A stretch of DNA of 64,000 nucleotides from an uncultured Armatimonadota bacterium (lineage in GTDB: Bacteria; Armatimonadota; Fimbriimonadia; Fimbriimonadales; Fimbriimonadaceae). Both the position numbers and the translations under genes were made by a program. How positions within the stretch are numbered: the first letter of the stretch is position 1; each line of letters begins with the position of its first letter. Where the stretch lies: assembly GCA_903899015.1 (NCBI GenBank), contig CAIUHP010000018.1:1-64000 (forward strand), in the 5' to 3' direction. Under the pieces are notes generated by a model. It made no database searches and was not told the origin of the DNA. It was given only the letters and a program-made list of their open reading frames with translations. Of this stretch, positions 25,808 to 32,888 are shown in pieces.

Positions 25808-26781
25808 TTAGGAGTGCCGGGCATCACAACGTCTTTAAGGCCAAAATACGGGTCTTTGTAGGGAATCTTTAGGATGGTTTGAAGAACCGCGTCACGGGCC
25901 TGTGCAGGAGTTGGAAGAACCGGATCTGAGGCCAACCAAAGGTGAATGATCGGGCGAACCCGAACCATGTTTGTCCGGGAATCGTTTGCCAAGATCCTAT
26001 TCTCAAGTTCAACCTTCGACATATCTCCCGTTCCGCCACCCGTTACAGTTCCGATAACTTCACTGGGAGTCATCGGTCTTAAGCTTAAATCACTTACTTG
26101 AAGCGCCGCGGCCGTAAACTTTTGCTTGTCGGGAGAATCGGCACGAAACTCTGAGCGGGCACCCGCGAACGGCTGGGCTCCGATGAGTTCAAGGGTTGGA
26201 GACTCGACAACCGCTTTCGTCGCCGTTGTCAAAGATAGCGGCACCATATGTCCCCTTGACCGATGATAGGCAACGACGGATGCCGCATCTGCGTGGACGA
26301 GTTGATCAATGGATTCCTTAATCGCCGGGATGAAGTCTTTTGCGGTGTAGATTCCCGGGAAAGCATCCACCACCTTACCGTCCGGGTTGCAGAGGTACAT
26401 GACCGCGTTCCCGCGAACAGTCCGGGTGATCTTTTTGCCATCGCCGAAATCAATGTTGATTTTAGGGACCTCGCGAACCATCTCCCAGGCAGGAATCACC
26501 TCTTCCGAGACGAGCTTCTTGAATTCAGGGTCCTTAAAGAGGGTGGCCCTGAGGGTTCGAGCGTTAGCGCACGGCATTTCTTCATCGAGGTGGCCAAACA
26601 TGCTCAGCAGTAGGATCGGCTTGTGTGTCTGCTTCGCCTCACCAAGAGCATCCGGGAACGTGTTGTACCAACCAATCCCGTTCACGGTCGTCTTCCGGGC
26701 CTTCCCCGTCGACCACGCAAGACCGATCGTCGTCAACAGCGCCAGCCCCAAAACGCTTCCAATAAGAGTTTGCTTTTTCAT
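25804..26781 (-). CDS. Secreted thioredoxin-like protein of unknown function
   Basis: 325-aa exported protein. The signal peptide is MKKQTLIGSVLGLALLTTIGLAW; the ATG at 26781 is preferred over an upstream start at 26814 because it opens directly with the signal sequence. Residues about 35-160 resemble a thioredoxin fold, with WYNTFPDALGEAKQTHKPILLLSMFG and GNAVMYLCNPDGKVVDAFPGIYTAKDFI, but the usual CxxC is absent; one Cys follows in EEMPCANA. The C-terminal half (about 170-325) is unrecognised. It is convergent with the phosphatase gene. Function is unknown; a redox-inactive or single-cysteine periplasmic protein is likely. Confidence 0.65.
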   Translation of the reverse strand: MKKQTLIGSVLGLALLTTIGLAWSTGKARKTTVNGIGWYNTFPDALGEAKQTHKPILLLSMFGHLDEEMPCANARTLRATLFKDPEFKKLVSEEVIPAWEMVREVPKINIDFGDGKKITRTVRGNAVMYLCNPDGKVVDAFPGIYTAKDFIPAIKESIDQLVHADAASVVAYHRSRGHMVPLSLTTATKAVVESPTLELIGAQPFAGARSEFRADSPDKQKFTAAALQVSDLSLRPMTPSEVIGTVTGGGTGDMSKVELENRILANDSRTNMVRVRPIIHLWLASDPVLPTPAQARDAVLQTILKIPYKDPYFGLKDVVMPGTPN

Positions 26782-26856
26782 AATCGAGTGTCCGTGTTGT
26801 GTCGGACGAAACAAAGCCGCTCGCGTTACGTCTGTTTGGGTATCTTAAATCTAGTT

Positions 26857-26932
26857 GGGGATGTAGCTCAGTTGGGAGAGCGCTGCAATCGCACTGCAGA
26901 GGTCGTGGGTTCGAATCCCATCTTCTCCACCA
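26857..26932 (+). tRNA. tRNA-Ala (anticodon CGC)
   Basis: A cloverleaf of 76 nt with encoded CCA. The acceptor is GGGGATG with CTTCTCC, including the G3-U70 alanine identity pair and one U-U mismatch at 6-67. The D arm is GCTC...GAGC, the anticodon stem CTGCA/TGCAG has loop ATCGCAC giving CGC, and the T arm is GTGGG-TTCGAAT-CCCAT. Confidence 0.93.
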
Positions 26933-27079
26933 ATTACCCTCACTCTGGTTCGGTAGTTCTAAAAGTTCCTAAATCTCAGTCTCTCTCTCAAACGAATGAG
27001 AAGCCTCAAGCACTGCAATTGCGCTTTTGACGTTGCCTTTTTGTTTCTTGCCTTTATTAGAATCCCAAGGGAATCGGTA

Positions 27080-27161
27080 AACGGAGGCAAAAACCACCTC
27101 CGGCTACAGGGGCTCGAGTGTTCGGGTGGAGGAGGCCGTCGATAGAGGTCCGATGGTTCGG
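27080..27161. repeat. 82-bp intergenic direct repeat, unit 1
   Basis: Begins AACGGAGGCAAAAACCACCT and ends GGTCCGATGGTTCGG. It matches unit 2 with about seven substitutions and no indels. Its head carries the inverted repeat CGGAGG...CCTCCG, able to form a small hairpin. Confidence 0.75.
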
Positions 27162-27206
27162 AGAAAGGCGGGTGTGGACTTACACTGATTCGGGTGTTGA
27201 AAGCTT

Positions 27207-27288
27207 AACGGAGGCACAAACCACCTCCGGCTAAAGGGGTTCGGGTGTTCGGGTGGAGGAGACCGTCCATAGTGGTCCGATGGTTCGG
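27207..27288. repeat. 82-bp intergenic direct repeat, unit 2
   Basis: Starts 127 bp after unit 1 with AACGGAGGCACAAACCACCT and ends GGTCCGATGGTTCGG. It keeps the CGGAGG/CCTCCG dyad. The spacer between units is not conserved. Confidence 0.75.
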
Positions 27289-27301
27289 GTTTTGCAAGCG
27301 A

Positions 27302-27313
27302 AACGGAGGCACA
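27302..27313. repeat. Truncated third repeat unit
   Basis: AACGGAGGCACA matches the head of units 1 and 2 and then diverges (GACACTTC). It lies 95 bp after the start of unit 2. Confidence 0.5.
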
Positions 27314-27441
27314 GACACTTCAATTTTAGCAATCTTTCTGTATTTAGATCTTCCCAGCCGCATAAGATTCACGTGGTGTTAAATGCGAGGTTTAGTGGCT
27401 CTTAAGTAGAATTACGGTCTACGTAAGTCCCGATTCTTCTT

Positions 27442-28188
27442 ATGCGCAAAGCTTTCACTCTCATCGAACTCCTTGTAGTTATTGCAATTATCGCCATACT
27501 GGCCGCAATCCTCTTCCCTGTTTTTGCCAGAGCAAAGTCGGCAGCCAAGAGTTCAGCGTGCGCATCGAACCTCAGGCAGGTAGGAATTGCTTTGAGCCTC
27601 TACCGAAGTGACAGCGACGACGGCTATCCCAATAACGGAGATCCTTACCTTTGGTTTGGAAGACACTTTCGGTGGCCTATCATGCCGTATCTCGGCATCG
27701 GACAACAGCAGAAGGCGGGAGATGTTACTGCGAAATCAGGAGCACCTCAAATTCTAACTTGCCCTGAAGATCCGACCGCGAATTCTCAATTCGACGGCAC
27801 ATCGTATGCCTATTCGGCATCTCTCTATCACTCGGTTGATCAAATATCTTCCTATACAATCCAATCATTGGTCAATGCGACGCTTCCAGTCGAAACGACT
27901 TGTGTAACTCAAACGGAATCGTTGATGGCAGACCCTGCACGAAAGATTGTCGTTGAAGAATGGCTCACCGCCCATCGTCATCCCGGGGCACCGCTTGGCT
28001 TTTGGGGAGTCCAAACCAACTATTCTCAACCTGGTGAAGGCCGTTGGACTGGCTCACGGAATGCAGTTTTCGGCGACGGACATGCCCATTTGACTCCCGC
28101 ACAAGCGCAGGTGCCTTCGATCCAAGATTGCCCCGATATGAACTTGACCCCAGGAGGAATCAGTGGCAGCGATTTGCATGGGAATTGA
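27442..28188 (+). CDS. Pseudopilin-like protein with type IV prepilin leader
   Basis: 248 aa. The class III leader MRKA precedes [21 protein letters not shown], the classic N-terminal helix; Ala occupies -1 where Gly is more common. The Glu at +5 is present. The C-terminal domain contains [12 protein letters not shown] and [11 protein letters not shown], features shared by the large pseudopilin families of Planctomycetota/Armatimonadota. It should be processed by a prepilin peptidase and sit at the cell envelope. No pilus assembly genes are nearby, so it is a lone pseudopilin of unknown role. Confidence 0.85.
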   Translation: MRKAFTLIELLVVIAIIAILAAILFPVFARAKSAAKSSACASNLRQVGIALSLYRSDSDDGYPNNGDPYLWFGRHFRWPIMPYLGIGQQQKAGDVTAKSGAPQILTCPEDPTANSQFDGTSYAYSASLYHSVDQISSYTIQSLVNATLPVETTCVTQTESLMADPARKIVVEEWLTAHRHPGAPLGFWGVQTNYSQPGEGRWTGSRNAVFGDGHAHLTPAQAQVPSIQDCPDMNLTPGGISGSDLHGN

Positions 28189-28272
28189 CCTGGCGAATCT
28201 ACCTAAAGCGAATGGTCTTAAACGCCTGTTCAAGCACCGCATTTGGAGTGCCCATTGAATGAGTCCCAACGG

Positions 28273-28304
28273 CCCGATTCGAGTCGGAGCGGCAAGGAAT
28301 CGGG
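28273..28304. other. Inverted repeat upstream of the GT-C gene
   Basis: CCCGATTC / GAATCGGG, 8 bp with a 16-nt spacer, 24 nt before the GT-C start codon. No U-tract follows. It may be an operator or leader hairpin. The adjacent GGTTCGAACC is itself palindromic. Confidence 0.3.
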
Positions 28305-28328
28305 GTTCGAACCTGCTACACTTTCGCC

Positions 28329-29978
28329 ATGACTGTTGAAGGATCTAGCGGTACCCAGGTAAAAGGTCTCGCCCCCAAGCACATCAAGCTACTCACCATA
28401 CTTCTTGGAATTCTCGTCCAAGCCCCTGCGTTTTATCTGGCTCGATCCCGATCTCCATTTGATACCGACGAACTCGCTCTTGGTCTAAGCGTTGTTCATA
28501 CCTGGATTGGTGTTCCACTCCTTTCACTTGCATGGCCAGCATCCCTTCACGTGGTTTTGGGTCAGTTTTATGTGGTTGGAACGTTCGCCACTTCTCACGG
28601 AGGCCATTCACTATCTAGCCTCGGACATCATCTCGCGGGCATCTGCGCCGATCCGTACGGATTGCTCAGCTTCATGCGATATCTGACGGTCATTCTGGCC
28701 GCCGGGGCCATAACGGTACTTGCACGGCACCTTCTCAAGAAAGGGATGCCATGGTGGTTAGTGGTCGCTGTTTCGGCAGCTTTAGCAGTTCAACCGAACG
28801 TGATGCACCACACAATGACCGCAAAAGGGGACGGTCCCGGAATTTGGCTTGCGGTGATTGCCATGGTCATGGCCGTCAGCGAGCCAAAGGTTAAGCCGGT
28901 TTGGATTGGAACCGTGCTCGGCTTGATGTTTGCTTGCCGGCTTAGTTATTTCCCGATTGCCGCGATTGTAGGCATCATGGCGATTGTTGCCCGCTATGGA
29001 GAAACAAAGCCCTTAGCGGTCATCAAAGAAGCCGTTCCCGCCTTCTTTATCGCGTTCCTCTTACCCACCCCTTTCATTTGGGCGGATCCTCTCCGCTACA
29101 TGAAAAACGTGCTGGTTCATATATTGGAAACTGGCCCTCGGTTTGGAATGAAGACTGCTTTGATCTTCCAATGGCACATGATGGGCCCTGGCATGACGGT
29201 CCTGATTCTGTCGTTGGTCGCGTTTGCCGTCCTTCAAAGGAGATGGTTGACTCTTGTTCTTTCCGCTGCGTTAGCTGGCTTCTTCATCATGGCCGTTGCG
29301 AAGCAGTCTAGCTACTACGATCGCTACCTCCTGCCTACCCTGCTCATGATCCCCATGATCTTGATTGATCTGAATTACGAGAACAAGTCTAAGTTGCAAT
29401 TGGGATGGGCAGCCGCCGTAACTGCGGTTTGTGCGGTCCTTGTTCCTCAGTGGGTCAAGGCAGATATTGATCATGTGAACTCAAGCGTTCGGGATCAGAA
29501 CACCTACAAAGAAGCAGTCGCAGCGGCGATCGCAGCCTCTGCAAATGGTAAGTCTCTCATCCCCCTCAACATCCTGACTCGCGGAGTCGGAATTGAAGAC
29601 AATATGTCGCCTCAAGCTGCAAAACGGGTCGAAAACGACGCTTTGAGAGCCTATGCGACCCAGACTCGTATTGCATACGATAAGAACGATCTCCTGCCGC
29701 TCAAAGACGCGGTTGCCGAACGTGAAAGGGGATTGATTGCCCAAATGCGGTTGGTTGAGTACTACACCAAGGGCAAAGCCGATATTCAACTGTGGGATCC
29801 AGGTGATTCGGGACGCTTTGGTTGTGTTACGGAAGACAAAGCGGTCGCCTTGCTTCAAAAGGGTCAAGCCAATGCGATGTTGATCCCGGTCGAGGACATA
29901 AGCAAGTTCCCTGGATTAAAGGTCAGTCAAACGTTCAGAGATCTTGCATTGGTGACGGCAACCAAAACCCTTCCCTAA
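28329..29978 (+). CDS. GT-C-fold membrane glycosyltransferase (GT39/ArnT-like)
   Basis: 549-aa integral membrane protein with about 10-11 predicted helices. After the first helix comes SRSPFDTDELALG, an acidic D-x-D-E motif in the first periplasmic loop that is characteristic of GT-C enzymes using polyprenyl-phosphate sugars. The C-terminal 170 residues are soluble and probably periplasmic. It converges on the GtrA/GT2/CofD-fusion operon across a shared terminator, which suggests it is the final transferase using the sugar flipped by GtrA. Donor and acceptor are unknown. Confidence 0.75.
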   Translation: MTVEGSSGTQVKGLAPKHIKLLTILLGILVQAPAFYLARSRSPFDTDELALGLSVVHTWIGVPLLSLAWPASLHVVLGQFYVVGTFATSHGGHSLSSLGHHLAGICADPYGLLSFMRYLTVILAAGAITVLARHLLKKGMPWWLVVAVSAALAVQPNVMHHTMTAKGDGPGIWLAVIAMVMAVSEPKVKPVWIGTVLGLMFACRLSYFPIAAIVGIMAIVARYGETKPLAVIKEAVPAFFIAFLLPTPFIWADPLRYMKNVLVHILETGPRFGMKTALIFQWHMMGPGMTVLILSLVAFAVLQRRWLTLVLSAALAGFFIMAVAKQSSYYDRYLLPTLLMIPMILIDLNYENKSKLQLGWAAAVTAVCAVLVPQWVKADIDHVNSSVRDQNTYKEAVAAAIAASANGKSLIPLNILTRGVGIEDNMSPQAAKRVENDALRAYATQTRIAYDKNDLLPLKDAVAERERGLIAQMRLVEYYTKGKADIQLWDPGDSGRFGCVTEDKAVALLQKGQANAMLIPVEDISKFPGLKVSQTFRDLALVTATKTLP

Positions 29979-30001
29979 CTCAAAACGAGAACCGCCTAAC
30001 A

Positions 30002-30037
30002 ATAAAAAAGCTCCTTGAATCCAAGGAGCTTTTTTAT
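30002..30037. terminator. Bidirectional rho-independent terminator
   Basis: Perfect 16-bp stem ATAAAAAAGCTCCTTG / CAAGGAGCTTTTTTAT with an AATC loop. A-tract and T-tract flank the GC core on both sides, so it terminates both the rightward GT-C gene and the leftward GtrA operon. Confidence 0.92.
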
Positions 30038-30062
30038 TTGCCAAGTAAGTCGTGCTTTCGCC

Positions 30063-30515
30063 TTAATCGCCCGATACTTTTAGAATCTGCTGAGCCTTGT
30101 CTGGCATTTCTGCGTGGAAAACGAATAGCCGTCTGCCTATGAAATTCCAAACAAGCACGCCAGGCAGAGTAATGACCTTTGCCATGACCGGGGAGACGTG
30201 CGCCACACTCACAAGCACCGAAACCGCACCTGCGGTTAGGATCAGGCCGACAAGCGAGACCAGCCAAAACCTTAGGATCTCTTCTTTAGCAGAATACTTC
30301 CCTCTCTTGAACGCCACGCTGTACGACAAGAAGTAGTTGAGCAGAGTCGCGATAATAAAGCTGAGGGTCGCAGCAACAACGAGGGGTACGTTCTGTCGAA
30401 TAAACACCCAGAAGGTGCCGAAATCTGCGACTGATGAAATGCCACCAACGACGGCATAGACCAGAAACTGAATAACGAGAGTCTTTTTGTCGGAACCGGT
30501 TGAATTACTCATCAA
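30063..30515 (-). CDS. GtrA-family membrane protein (putative polyprenyl-sugar flippase)
   Basis: 150 aa with four predicted helices; the segment FLVYAVVGGISSVADFGTFWVF followed by ATLSFIIATLLNYFLSYSVAF is the GtrA signature, including the N-Y-x-x-x-x-x-x-F near the second helix. In O-antigen modification GtrA is thought to flip undecaprenyl-phosphate-sugar made by GtrB. It is the last gene of the leftward operon, 3 nt after the SDR gene, and ends next to the bidirectional terminator. Confidence 0.88.
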   Translation of the reverse strand: MMSNSTGSDKKTLVIQFLVYAVVGGISSVADFGTFWVFIRQNVPLVVAATLSFIIATLLNYFLSYSVAFKRGKYSAKEEILRFWLVSLVGLILTAGAVSVLVSVAHVSPVMAKVITLPGVLVWNFIGRRLFVFHAEMPDKAQQILKVSGD

Positions 30516-30518
30516 TCT

Positions 30519-31427
30519 TTATTGTTGTGACTTAGCGAGTTCCATGAGCTCTTTAAGCCCCTCTTCGAACGAAACCTCAGGCTTCCATCCCAAGCGGGTT
30601 GTAATCCGCTCGATGTCAGCTAACGTCACTTCGGCATCTGCCTTTCGGCGAGGAGTGAATAGCTTTTCATCGGTCGTGATCATATCTGCCAGTTCGAGAA
30701 TCGAAATATTCGTTCCGCTTCCCACATTAAACACGACTGATCGTTGGCTGCTTTCATAAGACATGATATTCGCAGAAACGACGTCCCGAACATGTATAAA
30801 GTCCCGTCGCTGGAGACCATCTCCGTGGATTTCAAGCTGAGAACCTTCTGCCCATTTTTGCAAGAAGATGCCTAAAACGAGAGCATATGCTCCAACTCGA
30901 GGTTGCCTCGGACCATACACGTTGAAATATCGCAGCGCGACGACAGGAAAGTCGAATACGCGATCGAACATTAAAGCGTATTCGCTGCCTACGTGCTTGG
31001 ACAATCCGTAAAAATTCAGGAAGTCCGGAGGAGTTCTATCTTCGTGGTGAGGTGCAGGTTGACTTCCATAGTATGTGGATGAACCGCTATAAATAATTTT
31101 GCCCACGCCGTTATCACGGGCTGCCATCAAAACATTTTGAGTGCCCACAATATTGACTTGCGTGCACGTGTCAATCGCATCCAGTGAAGGTCCTGATCGA
31201 GACATGGCTGCACAATGGAAAACACCATCCATTCCCTCGGTGGCCTTTTTACACGTCTCGAAGTCGCAAATATCGCCTTCAATGAACTCGGCATCAGGGT
31301 GGACCCACTCTCTAAACCCATAAACGAGGTTATCGAGAACTCGAACGGAATATCCCTTGGCAATTAAGCCTTCAACCAAGTGACTTCCGATAAAGCCTGC
31401 GCCGCCAGTAACTAGAACTTTTTTCAT
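30519..31427 (-). CDS. NAD-dependent sugar epimerase/dehydratase (extended SDR)
   Basis: 302-aa cytoplasmic extended SDR. The N-terminus is MKKVLVTGGAGFIGSHLVEGL with GGAGFIG at 8-14. Catalytic region SGSSTYYG and the YGLSK pair are followed by VALRYFNVYGPRQPRVGAYA, a block common to UDP-glucose 4-epimerase-like and UDP-uronate epimerase-like enzymes. It is part of the CofD-fusion operon, so it should act on that operon's nucleotide sugar. The exact substrate cannot be called. Confidence 0.85.
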   Translation of the reverse strand: MKKVLVTGGAGFIGSHLVEGLIAKGYSVRVLDNLVYGFREWVHPDAEFIEGDICDFETCKKATEGMDGVFHCAAMSRSGPSLDAIDTCTQVNIVGTQNVLMAARDNGVGKIIYSGSSTYYGSQPAPHHEDRTPPDFLNFYGLSKHVGSEYALMFDRVFDFPVVALRYFNVYGPRQPRVGAYALVLGIFLQKWAEGSQLEIHGDGLQRRDFIHVRDVVSANIMSYESSQRSVVFNVGSGTNISILELADMITTDEKLFTPRRKADAEVTLADIERITTRLGWKPEVSFEEGLKELMELAKSQQ

Positions 31428-31467
31428 AAATGGATAGATGGAACTCTCTTATTAAATGCGGTTTAAA

Positions 31468-32226
31468 TCAGCCGACCTTTGACCGATATAAGTCTCGGAA
31501 GAACTTCAAATCATCTTGGGTGTTGATGCCACGATTCTCATCGGGATCGGCAACCAAGACCTGATTGTAGTGCCAGCCCTTCTTAGCAAGAAAAACTAAA
31601 AACGGTAGGAAATTGATCTCGTTGGTGAGTTTGCCCGATTCGGCCGAAGCTAAATACTCCTTCCAGACCTCGTCCAACCCCTCGGTCGAGAGAAGGAACG
31701 TTCCGACATCACTGAATCCGGTCGGATGGCAAACATCTCCCTCTCTCGACTGAAGGATATTGACCAACTGGCCCTCAGGCGACATCACATATTCGACGTA
31801 AGGGTTTTTTGCAGTGACCAAAGGCAAGGTGCAGCAAGGTCGAGGAGATGCCAAGTGGGCTTCGATACACTTCCGAATCGTTTCACTTGACACGTGGAGC
31901 TGATCTCCCCACATGATCAGAATATTTTCTGCCTCAAATCTGGCAGGGTAGTCACCGAAAATCGCGTCTCCCATGCCCCTTGGCACTTCTTGAACGCTTG
32001 CAGTTACGCAGAGCATTCCCTTTCCATTTTTCTCGTTGTGTTGGATGAAAAGTGGCAATCCAGATGGGGAGACAACCGCATGAATGTTGTCGACAAAAGG
32101 CTCGAGTTTTGATCTCAGGAAGTCCCATATCGTGAGCCCGTCAACGACTTCAACAAGGAGCTTCGGAACGTCTTCACCAAGTCGAGACCCTTTTCCAGCG
32201 GCAGGGATGATGGCACTAAATTTCAA
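31468..32226 (-). CDS. Sugar-phosphate nucleotidyltransferase (MobA-like/NTP transferase)
   Basis: 252 aa. The glycine-rich nucleotide loop is IIPAAGKGSRLGEDVPKLLVE and the metal-binding Asp is in LIMWGDQLHVS. Such enzymes make NDP-sugars from sugar-1-phosphate and NTP. The frame extends upstream to 32286 but would overlap the HAD gene by 64 nt; the TTG at 32224-32226 overlaps the HAD stop codon as TTGA and gives a start just before the fold (MKFSAIIPAAGKG). It fits a pathway in which the HAD enzyme handles the sugar phosphate first. Confidence 0.8.
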   Translation of the reverse strand: MKFSAIIPAAGKGSRLGEDVPKLLVEVVDGLTIWDFLRSKLEPFVDNIHAVVSPSGLPLFIQHNEKNGKGMLCVTASVQEVPRGMGDAIFGDYPARFEAENILIMWGDQLHVSSETIRKCIEAHLASPRPCCTLPLVTAKNPYVEYVMSPEGQLVNILQSREGDVCHPTGFSDVGTFLLSTEGLDEVWKEYLASAESGKLTNEINFLPFLVFLAKKGWHYNQVLVADPDENRGINTQDDLKFFRDLYRSKVG

Positions 32227-32888
32227 GGACGCACGCTCATTGTATTTTGAATTTGAGATTTGAGGGTCAGCAGATCCTCGAACCAATAATTGGTTACCGT
32301 CTTGATGTCGGGGTTAAAAACTCCGACGACCGCAAGTCCAGCGGCTTGGGCTGATCGGATCCCTGCGAGCGCATCTTCAAAGACAATGCATTTTTCAGAA
32401 CTTGCGTTCACATTTCGCATCGCCAATTGATAGCAATCTGGAGCAGGCTTGCCATGCTTTACGTCATCAGCCGTTACCAACTGATCGAGAAATTGATCCA
32501 GCTTCGTGCTCTTCAAGGCTACTTCGACCGATTTGCGGCTGCTACTCGTAACGAGTTGAACTCCCTTCTGAAGATTCTTCAATAGTTCAAGCAATTCAAG
32601 CGCACCAGGCATCGCCTCAAGCTCACCGTCGTTCACCAATTGGCGATAGAGCGCCTGTTTCTGAGTCGTCAATTCTCGCCCAAGATCAGAATCTCCGTCA
32701 ACCATTTGGGTAAAAACCTCAAGGGTGGTTTTGCCGGTTACCTTGTCGTAGTCAAAGGCCTCGCTGTGCTGAGGAACTTCTCGATCGATAACGGCTTGGT
32801 AGGCCCTCGCATGAAGGGCCGATGAATCGATCAGCGTTCCATCAAGATCAAAAAGGAAATGCTGGTGCTCAATGACCTCTCTGTTCAA
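32223..32888 (-). CDS. HAD-family hydrolase (beta-phosphoglucomutase-like)
   Basis: About 221 aa. The nucleophile motif FDLDGTLIDSS is close to the N-terminus; motif II is VTSSSRKS, the lysine is in KHGKPAPDCYQ and motif IV is VFEDALAGIRSAQAAG, as in phosphatases and beta-phosphoglucomutases with a cap domain. The TTG at 32886-32888 is preferred: it overlaps the upstream stop as TTGA and has GGAG about 7 nt upstream. A GTG at 32933 would lengthen it by 15 residues and overlap the fusion gene by 49 nt. It may isomerise or dephosphorylate a hexose phosphate for the next enzyme. Confidence 0.8.
   Translation of the reverse strand: MNREVIEHQHFLFDLDGTLIDSSALHARAYQAVIDREVPQHSEAFDYDKVTGKTTLEVFTQMVDGDSDLGRELTTQKQALYRQLVNDGELEAMPGALELLELLKNLQKGVQLVTSSSRKSVEVALKSTKLDQFLDQLVTADDVKHGKPAPDCYQLAMRNVNASSEKCIVFEDALAGIRSAQAAGLAVVGVFNPDIKTVTNYWFEDLLTLKSQIQNTMSVRP

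Larger units (their letters stand above)
26933..27441. other. Long intergenic region with repeat units
   Basis: 509 bp between tRNA-Ala and the pseudopilin gene. The centre is occupied by two 82-bp imperfect direct repeats and a third partial unit (27080-27313). The 120 nt before the pseudopilin start are AT-richer and should hold its promoter. No coding frame with convincing composition is present. Confidence 0.5.

Noticed and set aside
25804-26781. Thiol-disulfide oxidoreductase call for the thioredoxin-like protein
   Set aside because: No CxxC motif is present in the expected position, so only the fold resemblance is kept.
27080-27313. Possible CRISPR array
   Set aside because: Repeat units are 82 bp, only two full copies exist, and spacing is irregular (127 and 95 bp); no cas genes are near.
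26857-27441. Integrative element inserted at the tRNA-Ala gene
   Set aside because: No duplicate of the tRNA 3' end, integrase or phage gene was found in the window.
28271-28320. GGTTCGAACC next to CCCGATTC/GAATCGGG looked like a tRNA T-arm remnant
   Set aside because: No matching acceptor, D-arm or anticodon stem can be built around it on either strand; the 10-mer is simply palindromic.
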